DNA of 64,000 nt from Planctomycetaceae bacterium. Its GTDB lineage: Bacteria; Planctomycetota; Phycisphaerae; Phycisphaerales; UBA1924. The stretch covers positions 1-64,000 of the forward strand of contig JAIYDA010000001.1 of the NCBI GenBank assembly GCA_027487735.1. Reading direction: 5' to 3'. Every line of letters starts with the position of its first letter. The stretch's first letter is position 1. Below are positions 52,245-63,102 of the stretch, one piece after another. The notes beneath the pieces are model-generated. The model saw only the letters and a list, made by a program, of their open reading frames with translations, was not told the DNA's origin and ran no database searches. Made by a program: the position numbers and the translations under genes.

Positions 52245-53854
52245 TAGTGGCCTCCTGCGGCGTGCTTGCCGTGGGTGTTGGTGCTGTGACCATGACCATG
52301 CCCGTTCCCCTTGCCGTGGTCGTCGTCATGATGGTGCGGGCTCGCCTGAGGCAGCACCGCCTTGAGCTCGGCAATCGGGAACACAGGCAAGAAGCGGAGG
52401 AAGAGCAGGAAGAGCGTCATGAAGGTGCCGAAGGACCCCACGAAGATGCCGATGTCCACAAGCGTGGGATGGAACATGTGATACTCGCCCGGCAAGAAGG
52501 CCCGGTGCAAGCTCGTGACGATGATCACAAACCGCTCGAACCACATGCCGATCGTGACCAGCAGCGCGACGATCCACACCGCGACCACGTTGGTCCGCAT
52601 CTTCTTGCTCCAGAAGAGCTGTGGGCTCAGCACGTTGCACGTGATCATCGTCCAATAGGCCCACCAGTACGGGCCCGTAGCGCGATTCACGAACGCAAAC
52701 AGCTCGTTCTTGTTGCCGCCATACCAGGCGATGAAGAACTCCATCGAGTAGGCAAAGCCCACCATCATGCCGGTGGCGAGCAAAATCTTCGCCATGTTGT
52801 CGATGTGCCGCAGCGTGATGATGTCCTTCATGTTCGCGAACAGCTCGCGGCATGGGATGAGCAGCAGCAGCACCATCGCGAAGCCGCCGAAGATGGCGCC
52901 CGCGACGAAGTAAGGCGGGAAGATCGTCGTGTGCCACCCGGGCATCACGCTGGTTGCGAAGTCAAAGCTCACGATGCTGTGCACGCTGAGCACGAGCGGC
53001 GTGCTGATGCCCGCGAGGATGAGGTACGCCGCCTCATATCGGTGCCAGTGCCGCCCGCTCATGCGCCAGCCCAGCGCAAGGAACCCATAGATGTACGCCC
53101 GGAGCTGATCCGTCCGCACAGGCAGGAAGGGCAGCACGATGGGCCCCTCCGGGTTGCGACGCAGCCGCGCATCCGCACGGTCGCGGAGCGTTGCAAAGTC
53201 GGGCACCATGCCCATGAACCAGAAGAGCGCGCTCACCGTGCCGTAGGTGCTCACCGCGAACACGTCCCACAGCAGCGGGCTGCGGAAGTTGCTCCAGATG
53301 GCGTTGGAGTTGGGAATGGGCGGGAGGAACCACGCCATCCACTGACGACCGATGTGAATGCCCGGGAACGTCGCGGCACAAATCACCGCGAAGATCGTCA
53401 TCGCTTCCGCAGCTCGGTTCACCGCCGTGCGCCACTTCTGCTTCAGCAAGCACAGGATCGCGCTGATGAGCGTGCCCGCGTGCCCGATGCCGATCCAGAA
53501 CACGAAGTTCGTGATGTCCCACGCCCAGTCCACCTGGTTGTTCAGGCCCCACGTGCCGATGCCCGTGATGACCAGATACAGGATCATCGCCCCGCCCAGC
53601 TGCGCGATGCCAAACGCCGTCAAGAACGCGGGCAGCCACCACTTGGGCGGCGCATTCTCCGCATAGCCCGCCACGATGCTCGTGATGTCGCCAATGCCGC
53701 GGTTGTTCAGCACCAGGGGCGGACGCACGCCGGGCGTGTCGATCAGCGTGCCGTCGCCCGTCTGCGGGTCCAGCGGCTGGGCTGGCGCGGTAGCCGCGGG
53801 CGCGATGCCCGCGAGCCGCTGCGCATTGAGATGGTCCGGATCTAACTGGCTCAT
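52244..53854 (-). CDS. actC: alternative complex III subunit ActC (NrfD-like), His-rich C-terminus
   Basis: The 536-residue protein has ten predicted membrane helices with the usual NrfD-family features ([20 protein letters not shown] near residue 115; [39 protein letters not shown]), which form the quinol-binding core. The last ~32 residues are histidine-rich ([19 protein letters not shown]). It starts with an ATGA overlap of the actB stop. It sits between actB and actD, as expected for this operon. Confidence 0.93.
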   Translation of the reverse strand: MSQLDPDHLNAQRLAGIAPAATAPAQPLDPQTGDGTLIDTPGVRPPLVLNNRGIGDITSIVAGYAENAPPKWWLPAFLTAFGIAQLGGAMILYLVITGIGTWGLNNQVDWAWDITNFVFWIGIGHAGTLISAILCLLKQKWRTAVNRAAEAMTIFAVICAATFPGIHIGRQWMAWFLPPIPNSNAIWSNFRSPLLWDVFAVSTYGTVSALFWFMGMVPDFATLRDRADARLRRNPEGPIVLPFLPVRTDQLRAYIYGFLALGWRMSGRHWHRYEAAYLILAGISTPLVLSVHSIVSFDFATSVMPGWHTTIFPPYFVAGAIFGGFAMVLLLLIPCRELFANMKDIITLRHIDNMAKILLATGMMVGFAYSMEFFIAWYGGNKNELFAFVNRATGPYWWAYWTMITCNVLSPQLFWSKKMRTNVVAVWIVALLVTIGMWFERFVIIVTSLHRAFLPGEYHMFHPTLVDIGIFVGSFGTFMTLFLLFLRFLPVFPIAELKAVLPQASPHHHDDDHGKGNGHGHGHSTNTHGKHAAGGH

Positions 53855-56800
53855 GCCATGCCTCCCGTGCTGCTCAGCACGCGCAGCGAGAGGGCATAGC
53901 CCGTGTCGCTCCGATGCTTGCGGGTGTCGAAGTAGCTGACCTTCTTCTCGCTTCCCGTCTCAGGCCCGTGCGGCGCGTCGTGCTTGCCGCCATCGTGATG
54001 ATCGTGCCCGTCGTGTCCATCGTGCCCGTGCCCATCGTGCCCGTCCCCCTCAGGCCCATGGAAGGGCTCGGAGACGTGCGCAAACCGCTCGGGCTCGCGG
54101 GCCTTGAGAATGTTCAGGTTCGGGTTGCTTACCCGCAGCAGGTGGCTCGTCCGCGGACGCGTGTTGAGATAGCCCAGCAGCGCAAACCCGCGTGCGTTCT
54201 TGCGGCTCTGGCTCACCTTGCTCGCGCTGTCCAGAATGTCGCCGAAGATGATCGCGTTGCTCGGGCACGCCTGCTGGCAGGACGTCTGGAAGAACCCATC
54301 GGGCACGACGTAGTTCCCGTCCTTGTCCTTGATGTCCGCGAGCTTGCAGTCGATCTTCGCTGCGTTGATGCGCTGAATGCAGTAGCTGCACTTCTCCATC
54401 ACGCCGCGGCTGCGCACCGTCACGTCCGGGTTCTTCTGCATCCGGCTGATCTCATCGAGCTTCTGCCGCAGCCTGGGCGGGATAAGATTGGGGTTGATCT
54501 TGTTGTGCTGCCCGCTGCCCGTGATGCCGCCAAGGTCGGGCGCGACGGTCTCGACAAGCTCCTTGCCGTAGTACCCGCCGTTGAACTTGGTCACGCCATA
54601 GTCAAACCAGTTATACCGGCGCACCTTGTACGGGCAGTTGTTCGCGCAGTACCGCGTGCCGATGCAGCGGTTGTACGTCATGTAGTTCAGCCCCTCGGGC
54701 CCGTGCACCGTCGCGTTCACGGGGCACACCACCTCGCACGGAGCATTCTCGCAGTGCACGCACGCCACGGGCTGGTGGTGCACGCCGCTGGGATTGTTGA
54801 AGTCATCGCCCGTGAAGTAGCGATCAACGCGAATCCAGTGCAGCTCGCGACCCTTTGCCGTCTCCTTCTTGCCCACCACCGGGATGTTGTTCTCGCTCTG
54901 GCACGCCACGATGCACACGCCGCAGCCTGTGCACGTCGTCGAGTCGATCGTCATCCCCCACTGCGGACGCTCCGTAAACGCGGGCGGCTGATTGCGCTGA
55001 TACCGGGGCCCGTTGGGGTCGCCCGGGGTGATGTTCGTGGGGTCGGGCGTTTCGCTGCGCGAGCCGCCATAGGGGTTCACGCGGATGCTCAGGTTCGGGG
55101 GCGTGTGGCTCAGCTCGCCGATGCGCTCCGCGAAGTTCAGCGTGTGCTTGTTGTCGGGGTAGAAGCTGTCGGCGATCGTCTGCACCGCGTCGCCGTGCCT
55201 CTTCCACGCCGGCAGATCGACAAACCGCAGCACGGGCTGCTTGCCATCGAGCGTCCAGTGGTTCTGCGTGCTCGCGATGAGGAAGGTGTCGCCTGTGTCC
55301 TTCAGCGTCGCGCCGCTCGCGCTCCAGCCGCCGCGCACGTCCATGAGCGGAGCGACGTTCACGCCCACGCCATCGCCGACAAGCCCCGCACGCTCACGCC
55401 CATACCCAATCGTGCACACCAGTGTGTTGTCCGCCACGCCCGGGCAGATCCACGCTGGCGCCTTGATGGTGCGCTCGCCCACGCGAATCTCCACGACCTT
55501 CGCCGTTGGGTACGTCGGGTCGGTATACATCGCGTTGAGCGGGTTGGTCTTGCTGGGCTTGTCCATCGCCACAGTGCCCGCAGGGTCCATCTTGAAGCCC
55601 AGCGGCGCCACGCCCAGTTGCACGGCAGTGCGTGGGCTCATCAGCACGGGGTTGTCCCACACGCAGCGCGTGCCAATGTCGGGCAGCTCGTGCAGCCAGC
55701 TCACGTTGGCGTAACGCCCATCCGCCAGCTTGCCCACCTGGAAGGCAACCTCGAGCGAGGCGTTCGTCGGTGCCTTGGGCAGTGCAAAGCCCTGCACCGC
55801 CTTCGCGATCTCGGCAATCGCCAGCGTCTTGGGTGCCGTCGGCGCCTGCTGCGTGCCCGCCACCACACCATCGTGCAGCGCGCGGCGCCACGCCTGCTCA
55901 AAGCCGCCCTTCAGCAGGCTCGTGCCCAGGGTCGTCTTCCATGCGGTGCGGACGAGCTCGTAGCCATCAACCTTCGCCGTCTTGTCGGCAAGCGTCAGCA
56001 GCGCGAGCAGCTCGATGTCGCTCATCGCGGGCTCATACAGCGGCGCGATCATGGGCTGAATCGGCGCGATCGTGCCGTCCAGTGCGCGGGTGTCGCCCCA
56101 GCTCTCCAGCGCGTGGGCACCGTTCAGGCTCCAGGTGCTTGCCCCCTCGGTCTCGGTCTGCTGCACGCTCAGCGTGATCGTCGCGGGCACATCTTTGAAC
56201 AACTCCGCAAAGCTCTTGCCCTTGCCCGTGGGCCCACGCACGCCCGCACCAAGATCACCCGGCGCGGTGTGCAGCGGGTTGGTGTTCAGGCACAACAGCG
56301 TGCGCACCTTGCCCGCGGCCATGTCGCTCGCCAGCGTCTCGATCGCTGCGTTGCTGCTGGCAGCCTCGACCTCCGTCGCGGGGTAGTAGCTCACGCTCGC
56401 GCCGACGTTCCCCAGTGCGCTGTTCAGCGCCGCGGCAATCGCGTGCACGATCGCGGGCTGCGTGCCACCAGCCAGCACGAGGGTCTTGCCCCGGTTGCCG
56501 CCGTCCAGCAGGTCGCGCCCGATCTCTTCGATGTACAGCTTGTCGAGGTCCTCGCCCGCCTCGATCGTCACGCTCGCCAGCGCAGTCAGCAAGGGCTCGA
56601 ACTTTGCATCACCCAGCTTGGGCAGCACAAACTTCGCGAGCTCGATCGCAAACGCCGTGACGCGGCTCGGCGCCAGCCGCAGGCGGTGGTCCGCGCTCGC
56701 GCCCGTGGCAGAGAGCCCGCTCTCAATCGCATACAGCCGCACCATCTCGTCGCTCGCCGAGCCCACGAAGCGGGCCGCGGCAAACTGCCGCGCCGCAATG

Positions 56801-57768
56801 AGCTCCTGCGGGTCGTTGTGCAAGAAGTCACGGTCCAGCGACACGATGACCTTGGTGTTCTCCTTCGAGATGCCCAGCGCCTCGCGCATCGGCGCGCCGA
56901 ACGCGAGCTTGGTCCCCTCAAAGCCCGCGGGGTTGGTGCCCGGGGCGTAGTGCAGAATCACTGCCTTGGGGTAGCGAGCGCGGAAGGCCGCCAGCATCGC
57001 ATCCCGCGTGGGGCTGCTCACCTTGTCGGCAAGCACATACAGCCCGCTGCTCGCCTCGCCCTCCAAGCCCTTGAAGTGATCGCTCGCCCACGTGCGGAAG
57101 TCGTCCCAGCTTGCATCCACACGCCCCTGCGCGGGGTTGGCATACACAGGCTGCTTCAGGCGGTCGGGGTCATACAGACCCATGATGCTCGCGATGCTCC
57201 ACTGCGTGCTCTTGCCCTGGTTCACGCTGTGCAGCGGGTTGCCCTCGATCTTCGTCGGGCGACCCTCGTGCGTCTCGACCATCAGCCCCTCGGCACCACC
57301 ATCGGGGCGAGGCATGCTCGTGACGTAATACAGGGGCTTGCCCGCGATGATGTCCTCGGGCACCGTCTTGCTATACGTGTGGATCTTCTGCTCGGGGCGA
57401 CGGCATCCGGGCATCGTCGCGACCGCGCCCGCAAGGGCCGCGCTCGCCCCCATGATCTTCAGGAAGTCGCGCCGGCTGCCGTTCTTCTCAGCGTCGCGAG
57501 CATCCTCCTCGCGCTCCAGCAGCACACCCGCGTACGCCGCGCTCAGATCAACGGTGCGGCGACCCACCAGGTCGCCCATCGCGGGCTGAAACTCGCGTTC
57601 CAGTTCATCGCGAAACTGCGGAGCATCCGCGATCTCTTCGGCGCTGCGCCACACCTTCTGCCCGCTCATGCGCTGCAACTGACGCGGAGTGCTCGCGAGC
57701 TCCTCCTTCGTCGGCATCGCCGGAACATCGGTCTCGTGCAGCGTGCTGTGGCATTGATCGTGGGCCAT
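53851..57768 (-). CDS. actB: alternative complex III subunit ActB (molybdopterin-like plus iron-sulfur)
   Basis: The 1305-residue protein carries a Tat-type signal ([16 protein letters not shown] at 99-114, Cys 122), an ActB1 domain resembling molybdopterin oxidoreductases (no cofactor expected), and an ActB2 domain with ferredoxin motifs [46 protein letters not shown] and CSYCIQRI...SCQQACP, expected to hold three [4Fe-4S] and one [3Fe-4S] clusters. Near the end is a histidine-rich insert ([19 protein letters not shown]), followed by a short conserved tail. It is the electron-transfer hub between quinol and ActA/ActE. ATG 57768 starts the gene; no strong SD is seen. Confidence 0.94.
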   Translation of the reverse strand: MAHDQCHSTLHETDVPAMPTKEELASTPRQLQRMSGQKVWRSAEEIADAPQFRDELEREFQPAMGDLVGRRTVDLSAAYAGVLLEREEDARDAEKNGSRRDFLKIMGASAALAGAVATMPGCRRPEQKIHTYSKTVPEDIIAGKPLYYVTSMPRPDGGAEGLMVETHEGRPTKIEGNPLHSVNQGKSTQWSIASIMGLYDPDRLKQPVYANPAQGRVDASWDDFRTWASDHFKGLEGEASSGLYVLADKVSSPTRDAMLAAFRARYPKAVILHYAPGTNPAGFEGTKLAFGAPMREALGISKENTKVIVSLDRDFLHNDPQELIAARQFAAARFVGSASDEMVRLYAIESGLSATGASADHRLRLAPSRVTAFAIELAKFVLPKLGDAKFEPLLTALASVTIEAGEDLDKLYIEEIGRDLLDGGNRGKTLVLAGGTQPAIVHAIAAALNSALGNVGASVSYYPATEVEAASSNAAIETLASDMAAGKVRTLLCLNTNPLHTAPGDLGAGVRGPTGKGKSFAELFKDVPATITLSVQQTETEGASTWSLNGAHALESWGDTRALDGTIAPIQPMIAPLYEPAMSDIELLALLTLADKTAKVDGYELVRTAWKTTLGTSLLKGGFEQAWRRALHDGVVAGTQQAPTAPKTLAIAEIAKAVQGFALPKAPTNASLEVAFQVGKLADGRYANVSWLHELPDIGTRCVWDNPVLMSPRTAVQLGVAPLGFKMDPAGTVAMDKPSKTNPLNAMYTDPTYPTAKVVEIRVGERTIKAPAWICPGVADNTLVCTIGYGRERAGLVGDGVGVNVAPLMDVRGGWSASGATLKDTGDTFLIASTQNHWTLDGKQPVLRFVDLPAWKRHGDAVQTIADSFYPDNKHTLNFAERIGELSHTPPNLSIRVNPYGGSRSETPDPTNITPGDPNGPRYQRNQPPAFTERPQWGMTIDSTTCTGCGVCIVACQSENNIPVVGKKETAKGRELHWIRVDRYFTGDDFNNPSGVHHQPVACVHCENAPCEVVCPVNATVHGPEGLNYMTYNRCIGTRYCANNCPYKVRRYNWFDYGVTKFNGGYYGKELVETVAPDLGGITGSGQHNKINPNLIPPRLRQKLDEISRMQKNPDVTVRSRGVMEKCSYCIQRINAAKIDCKLADIKDKDGNYVVPDGFFQTSCQQACPSNAIIFGDILDSASKVSQSRKNARGFALLGYLNTRPRTSHLLRVSNPNLNILKAREPERFAHVSEPFHGPEGDGHDGHGHDGHDGHDHHDGGKHDAPHGPETGSEKKVSYFDTRKHRSDTGYALSLRVLSSTGGMA

Positions 57769-57950
57769 AGTTCACTCATCCGTCGAAACTGCAGGGGCCT
57801 TTCGCACGTTTGCGCTTCGGTGCTCCCGGGTCGGGAGGCGTCGCGGTGCGGGGCTCTGCGGTTGGTGGTGGTCGGTCAGTCAGCGTCTACGAAAACCAGC
57901 ATGAAGGTGTGCCGCGTGCGAGCACGACGCACAACACGAAGCACAGTGAG

Positions 57951-58652
57951 TTAGTAGTGGCACGCGCCGCAGTTCTCAGGCGGTGCCTTCTGAATCGCGT
58001 CGAGCACAGCCGTCGCGGCAGGCGTCATGGGCGAGCCCTCACGGCGTGCCTTCAGCTCCTCTTGCACAAAGGCGAGGTCGTAAATCTTGTCCTTGGGCAC
58101 CACGTGGTTCTCCGGTGCGCGGTGGCAGTCCAGACACCAGCTCATGCTCAGGCTCTCGACGTGGTGCACGATGGGCATCGTGTCGATGCGACCGTGGCAG
58201 CTGTAGCAGCTGATGCCAGCGTTGACGTGCACATGGTGCGGGAAGTTGTGCACGTAGTCGGGCACCTTGTGCACGCGAATCCAGTCGATGCTCGCGTCCT
58301 TCGAATAGGCATCGCGGATGAACTGCGTCTTTTCTTTGTGGCTGGGCGTGCTGTTCAGCTTCGCCAGCTTGCCGTCGCTGTGGCAGCCATAGCACGTCGA
58401 GACGTTGGGAATGTTCGCCTCGTAGCTCTTTTCCACATTCGTGTGGCAATACCGGCAGTCCATGCCCAGCTTGCCCACGTGAATCTGGTGGCTAAACCCG
58501 CCCCCGGGCTGCGTAGGCATATACCCCACGCGCCAGAACTTGGGCGTCGCGTAATACCAGAAGCCACCAATCGCGGTCGCTGCACCCCCCAGCGCAGCAA
58601 CAGCGAACACTGTGGGCAGAACATTCGTCCACTTCGGGAAGAGAAGTGACAC
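57951..58652 (-). CDS. actA: alternative complex III subunit ActA, pentaheme cytochrome c
   Basis: The 233-residue protein has one N-terminal membrane helix (LPTVFAVAALGGAATAIGGF) and five CxxCH heme motifs: CRYCH, CYGCH, CYSCH, CLDCH and CGACH. Spacing and the histidine-rich intervening parts (HVHVNAG) suit the ActA class of alternative complex III. GTG 58652 follows GGAGG by 7 bases, which is better than the ATG 58730 alternative. It is the promoter-proximal gene of the locus. Confidence 0.93.
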   Translation of the reverse strand: MSLLFPKWTNVLPTVFAVAALGGAATAIGGFWYYATPKFWRVGYMPTQPGGGFSHQIHVGKLGMDCRYCHTNVEKSYEANIPNVSTCYGCHSDGKLAKLNSTPSHKEKTQFIRDAYSKDASIDWIRVHKVPDYVHNFPHHVHVNAGISCYSCHGRIDTMPIVHHVESLSMSWCLDCHRAPENHVVPKDKIYDLAFVQEELKARREGSPMTPAATAVLDAIQKAPPENCGACHY

Positions 58653-58751
58653 GCGAGAACCTCCAGTCGATTGCCGGCAAGCAGAGTGCGCACCCCGCTC
58701 CCGAACAAGACAAGAATTGCGGACAACCAAATCGCAAACCAGCCGAAAGGC

Positions 58752-58837
58752 AGTATAACGCCTCTTTTGCTGTAAGGCAGCAAATCTTCTCTTTTTTGCC
58801 TATCATGTCAAGAACTTCTTGCGATCTGACAGCAAAT
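58752..58837. promoter_or_regulatory. divergent regulatory region between actA and ctaA
   Basis: AT-rich block in the 222-base gap. On the minus strand a TATACT -10 box (complement of 58752-58757) lies just downstream of the perfect inverted repeat TTTGCTG-TAAGG-CAGCAAA (58766-58784), which covers the -35 region of the act promoter. CAGCAAAT recurs at 58830-58837. TATCAT at 58801-58806 could be the plus-strand -10 of ctaA. The arrangement suggests one repressor or activator controlling both directions. Confidence 0.5.
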
Positions 58838-58874
58838 GAGACTGTGTCGCAAGAACTCGCCGCGAGGCCCCACC

Positions 58875-60323
58875 ATGGCACACGCATCCACCCTCGACCT
58901 CTCCCCCCTCCGACCAGCCCCGATAACTCTCTGGGGCTTCTTCGCTGGCCTCGTCCTTTGGTTCACGTGGTTCGCCACCCACCTCCCCTGGGCAGGCGTG
59001 CCCGAGCAGGTCGCCCTCCCCGTCGTGCTCTCTGCCTGGCTCGCCGCACTCACCTACGCAGGCTATCGCGTCGGCCCGAGCAAAGTCCTCCAAGTCACTG
59101 TCGGTGCTGGGCTTATCGCCGCGGTGCTGGGCCTACTCATCCTGGGTTCACGCCTGACAGAAAAGACCGAAGCCCAGCACGCCGGCATGATCGCGGCCAC
59201 CGTGAAGCCCCACGCGGGCCTGATGGTCCTGGGCTTCCTCGCCACCGGCGCAGTCTTGGGCGCCATAGGAGGCTTGATTGGCAGCAAGATCCCCGGCGCA
59301 GGCAAAGACGCTGAGGCAACCAGCGAAGACCTCCTCCCCCGCTTCGCCCTCGTCGCCTGCGCCACCACCGCCCCACTGCTCTTCATTGGTGGCCTCGTCA
59401 CCAGCACCAACAGCGGCATGGCAGTGCCCGACTGGCCCAACTCCTACGGCTCCAACATGTTCCTCTATCCCCTCGGTCCCCGCGCCCAAGGCGCGCCCGA
59501 CATGCCCGCGAACAAGATTTTTCTCGAGCACAGCCACCGCCTGTTTGGCACGCTGGTGGGGCTCGCCTCGCTCGCCGCCATGATTTGGACCTGGCTCAGC
59601 AACCAGCGCAAATCACTCAAAATCCTCGCCACCGTCGCCTTCCTCCTCGTTTGCACCCAGGGCATCCTCGGCGGCATCCGCGTCCTGCAAGGCGACGTCA
59701 ACATCGCCGAAGACAATCGCCTCTACGCCATGCTGCACGGCGTGCTCGGACAGCTCGTGTTTGCCACGCAGGTATTTCTTGCTGCAAAGCTGTTTGGCCT
59801 CGATGCGAAGATTGCGTCGTCCGCGCTAAGCCTTGCCGGCTCGCGAACGCTCAGGGTGTTTGCGACGGCCGCGCTGCACAGCAGCGTGCTCCAACTGCTG
59901 CTGGGCGCTGCCTTCCGACATTTTCGGCACACGCACATTCTTTGGACGCACATCGCCTTCGCTCTCGTCGTCGCGCTGCTGGGCATTTTCGCCGGATTTG
60001 TCGCGATGAACCTCGGCAAAAAGGACGGCGAAGAGCTGCCACTGCGCGATGCCACCCAAGCCCGCCTCGTACGCGCGGCTCGCTCGCTGGGCGTGTGGAC
60101 GGTCGTGATTGTGGGCTTGCAGTTCTCGCTTGGGTGGGTTGCTTTCCTTGCCGGCGGCACCAGCAGCGTCGAAGCCCAAACCGCAACGCAAGCGATCTTC
60201 CGCACACTGCACCAGGCCAATGGAGCTGCCATGCTTGCCCTGCTGGCTGGGTTGCTTGTGGTTGCTCGCGCTCTTCACCCCAAGCAACCCCGCGCGGCAC
60301 AGGCTCTTCCATCACTGGCATGA
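58875..60323 (+). CDS. ctaA: heme A synthase (COX15/CtaA)
   Basis: The 482-residue membrane protein has the eight-plus helix CtaA plan with conserved VTSTNSGMAVPDWPNSYG, the heme-ligand histidines in EHSHRLFGTLVG and LHGVLGQLVFATQV, and later RHFRHTHILWTHIA and RTLHQANGAAMLALL. It oxidises heme O to heme A for the oxidase encoded on the other strand. The linker between helices 4 and 5 (KIPGAGKDAEATSEDLLPR) is longer than usual. ATG 58875 follows GAGG by 7 bases; ATG 58836 is in frame upstream. The heme O synthase gene ctaB is not in view. Confidence 0.92.
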   Translation: MAHASTLDLSPLRPAPITLWGFFAGLVLWFTWFATHLPWAGVPEQVALPVVLSAWLAALTYAGYRVGPSKVLQVTVGAGLIAAVLGLLILGSRLTEKTEAQHAGMIAATVKPHAGLMVLGFLATGAVLGAIGGLIGSKIPGAGKDAEATSEDLLPRFALVACATTAPLLFIGGLVTSTNSGMAVPDWPNSYGSNMFLYPLGPRAQGAPDMPANKIFLEHSHRLFGTLVGLASLAAMIWTWLSNQRKSLKILATVAFLLVCTQGILGGIRVLQGDVNIAEDNRLYAMLHGVLGQLVFATQVFLAAKLFGLDAKIASSALSLAGSRTLRVFATAALHSSVLQLLLGAAFRHFRHTHILWTHIAFALVVALLGIFAGFVAMNLGKKDGEELPLRDATQARLVRAARSLGVWTVVIVGLQFSLGWVAFLAGGTSSVEAQTATQAIFRTLHQANGAAMLALLAGLLVVARALHPKQPRAAQALPSLA

Positions 60324-60950
60324 TCGCTTGCGACGGCGATGAGCGAGCAGCGGCGCGGCAAAGAGCAACGCAGCCCCGGGCGAAGGCACCGCCACGGGCG
60401 TGTCAAAGCTCAACCAATCAAGACCAGTGTCGGATGTGCCAGCACCGATGTTGGTGTTGGGCCAGAACTCGACGCGGCGCACGCCCACCGCGTTCATCGA
60501 GATGAGCGTGAAGCTGCTTCCGCTGAAGGTTTGCGATGCAATGAGAGCGTTGCTCGCGTCATAGAGACGCATGTCCACCGCGTCGAAATCTCCGCCGCCA
60601 TCGCCCCAGTTGGCAGAGATTGTCCCGCTCACCACCGCCGGCGTCACGCCGTCGCTCAGGTCAACAAAGGTCGCGATGATGGGCGAGTTATACCAGCCGC
60701 CATTGCTCGGAAGGGCCCACGGCTCCGCACCTTGGATGCCCCAAAGCCCGGGCATGAGCTCGGTGAATGTCACCGCTGGATAGTTCGCCGACGCAAAGAC
60801 AACCCCGTGCGAAGTGCCCAGTTGCGTCGAAACCGCTGAGTACGGCGCGAGCTCTGTGCCTTGCACCACAATCGCGTGGGCAGGCAGGGCCAACACCAGC
60901 ACAGGAACAACAGCGCACGCAACAGCGCGGCAAAGCATGAACGTCGACAT
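60312..60950 (-). CDS. secreted protein with PEP-CTERM-like tail
   Basis: The 212-residue protein has a signal peptide ending near ALPAHA (residue ~26), a single beta-sandwich-like domain with FSGSSFTLISMNAVGVRRVEFW (carbohydrate-binding-like) and a sorting tail VPSPGAALLFAAPLLAHRRRKR: proline-rich motif, hydrophobic helix, arginine run. Such tails in Phycisphaerae are treated as PEP-CTERM variants for export and surface release. ATG 60950 follows GGAG at 6 bases. Its stop overlaps the convergent ctaA stop by 12 bases. Confidence 0.7.
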   Translation of the reverse strand: MSTFMLCRAVACAVVPVLVLALPAHAIVVQGTELAPYSAVSTQLGTSHGVVFASANYPAVTFTELMPGLWGIQGAEPWALPSNGGWYNSPIIATFVDLSDGVTPAVVSGTISANWGDGGGDFDAVDMRLYDASNALIASQTFSGSSFTLISMNAVGVRRVEFWPNTNIGAGTSDTGLDWLSFDTPVAVPSPGAALLFAAPLLAHRRRKRSCQ

Positions 60951-61226
60951 GTCTCTCTCCAAAGTACATCACGCAACGCCGCGAACGCTGGGGCCAGGCA
61001 TGCCTCGGCGGCAAGACCGTTTGAGCACTCGGGCATTCCCACAATACCGTGAAGTCGCGAAAGTCGCAATGTGATTTGTGGGCAGGCAGCAGCGAAATCT
61101 GCTCTCAACGGCCGAGCGCACCAGTCGAGTCGACACGAGCCCAGGCAAAGCAGCCCAGCAATCTCCTCAACCCAGCGACTGACAACTTCGCGTGACTGAT
61201 GCCAAAGTCACCTCACGACCCGCCCG

Positions 61227-62870
61227 TTACGACATGCCGTGCCAGTGCGGACCAACCAGCACGCCCACCTCATACCACGCGTTCACAACGCCGCGCTGCA
61301 TGCCCCAGATGCCGACCACCCCCGTGGTGTTGTTGCGCCAGACGATGTCGTTCCCGGGCTGCGCATCGAAGCGTCCGCTGCCCGAATACGTCCAACCCGA
61401 CGCGTTGCCGAGAATCGCCCAGCGCTTCAGTCGCAGCTCATCCATGAACCATGCGATCACGTCGCCCGACACTTCGCTCTGCCAGATGAGGTCGGGGTGC
61501 CCGTCGTCGTCGAGATCGCCCGCACCCACGGTGCGCCAGGTGGTGTCGGCGATGATCGGGATCGGGGTCCATCGCGTGTAGTCGGCAGCAGTCGGGGTCG
61601 ATGTCTGCGGGTTGACACGTCGGAGCACGCCGTTCTGCCCGGTCACGCGGTTGTTGTACACCACGTCCACGAGCAGGTTCGCGTCAAAGTCCGCCGCTGC
61701 CCCAGGCCACCACTCATGCGAGCGAATCGTGAGCCAGGGGTCGTTGCGGAGTCCTGTGAAGCCACTCCCAAAGTCCAGGCGACCGTCGGTGTATCTGGTG
61801 AGTCCGCGGGAGAAGAACGACCCGTTCTCGTTGCAAGTCAGCAGCGAGTTGCCGTCGCCCAGGTCGCGCGTCAATCCCTTGAACCCGAGGTCAAACCTTG
61901 CGTCGCGAAAGAACTGGGGCTGAAAGAACAACGACTGGCCCACCGCTCGCGCCGCCCCGCTCAGCACGGGCCTGCCGCTGCCATCTTGCGTGAAGCTCCA
62001 CGTCCAGACCTCGCCATCGCCCAGCTGATCGCCCGTCGGCGATTTGCGAACCCACACAATGTCTGCCACGCCATCGACCGCATAGTCCGTATCGCGGTGC
62101 TGTTCGTAGAGCACATTGCGGAAGTCTGCCCGCACAGCGGAGCTCTCGCCCGGCCCTGCGATCACGGCCAACGCCCCGATGCCGGGCGACGGGGCGATGT
62201 TCTCTGCACTCAATCGATGCAGGATCACCCCGTTGAGCTTGACGTGCATCACGGCTCGCGTCTCGCCGCTGGAGAGCGTGAGCTCGTAGGCCCGTGACGC
62301 ATCAAAGCCAAAGATCGCAAGCGACGAGATGATGTTCAGCGGGCTCGCCCAGCTCGCTTTGGTCGCAAGGAACGCGTTGCCCGAGGCATAGTCAATCCCA
62401 CCGAACGTCCCCGCGCCCGTCGTCCGATCCCAGTGCAGCACCACGCAGGGCATGCCCGCGTGCGTGCGCTGAAACGTCGCGTTCGTTGTTGCGCTCATGC
62501 GCCCGCGCAGGCTCGGACCGGGGAGGGGGGCAGTCAGTGCTGCCACCACGGTGGACGTTCCACCGAGGGATGGATTGCCATCGCCTGCCAATCGATCGGT
62601 GAACCGAAAAGTGTCCTGCGTGAAGGTGCTGAGCGAAGTGTCGCCAGTCGCGGTCGCGCCGTCATGCACGCGGCTATACCACGTCGACTGTGCCAACTGC
62701 CAGGCCATGGTGCCGGTCTGCCCGTCCTGCGCGGGCACTGTGCTGGGCCGGAGCAACGGCCGAGCTTGCCCGCTGGCGACCGAACTCGCCAGACCCGTCG
62801 CGACCGCTGCAAAAACCCATGCCGCCGACCTTGTCCGATTGCTGCCGATTGTTGCTTTGCCGAACTGCAT
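61227..62870 (-). CDS. secreted VCBS/FG-GAP repeat protein (copy 3)
   Basis: The 547-residue protein has a signal peptide (VFAAVATGLASSVASGQ), an all-beta region of ~230 residues and C-terminal FG-GAP-type repeats: DYAVDGVADIVWVRK, DFDANLLVDVVYNN, DLDDDGHPDLIWQS and GRFDAQPGNDIVWRNNTTG. It is related to the two tandem copies at 3088-6452 but more divergent and lacks a recognisable anchor. ATG 62870 follows GGAGGG by 7 bases. It is transcribed away from rplU. Confidence 0.75.
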   Translation of the reverse strand: MQFGKATIGSNRTRSAAWVFAAVATGLASSVASGQARPLLRPSTVPAQDGQTGTMAWQLAQSTWYSRVHDGATATGDTSLSTFTQDTFRFTDRLAGDGNPSLGGTSTVVAALTAPLPGPSLRGRMSATTNATFQRTHAGMPCVVLHWDRTTGAGTFGGIDYASGNAFLATKASWASPLNIISSLAIFGFDASRAYELTLSSGETRAVMHVKLNGVILHRLSAENIAPSPGIGALAVIAGPGESSAVRADFRNVLYEQHRDTDYAVDGVADIVWVRKSPTGDQLGDGEVWTWSFTQDGSGRPVLSGAARAVGQSLFFQPQFFRDARFDLGFKGLTRDLGDGNSLLTCNENGSFFSRGLTRYTDGRLDFGSGFTGLRNDPWLTIRSHEWWPGAAADFDANLLVDVVYNNRVTGQNGVLRRVNPQTSTPTAADYTRWTPIPIIADTTWRTVGAGDLDDDGHPDLIWQSEVSGDVIAWFMDELRLKRWAILGNASGWTYSGSGRFDAQPGNDIVWRNNTTGVVGIWGMQRGVVNAWYEVGVLVGPHWHGMS

Positions 62871-63007
62871 AGAACACCCTCCGAGTTATCGCCCATCCGA
62901 GTGCGGAATGCGGTCGGTTCCACGCGGCACCCGCCTGCCCCTGCTTCGCTTGACGTACCGAACGACCGGACACAATCCAAACAGCAACGCCCCCGCAACG
63001 CCACCAC

Positions 63008-63036
63008 TTGCAAAAACGCGTGGTGCCTGCTAGAGT
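63008..63036 (+). promoter_or_regulatory. sigma70-type promoter of rplU
   Basis: TTGCAA (63008-63013), a 17-base spacer and TAGAGT (63031-63036) lie 67 bases before the rplU start. It is the clearest -35/-10 pair in the window. Confidence 0.65.
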
Positions 63037-63102
63037 TGAGGCCCGTCGCGGCGGCCTTGGATGGTGCTGCGAATGCGTGGGATAGGTCTTTCGGAGTGTG
63101 AC

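Noticed and set aside
53914-57954. 1346-codon plus-strand open frame opposite actB
   Set aside because: It is antisense to a gene with clear Fe-S motifs, has no recognisable domain, and is the expected shadow of high third-position GC. The opposite actB frame explains it.
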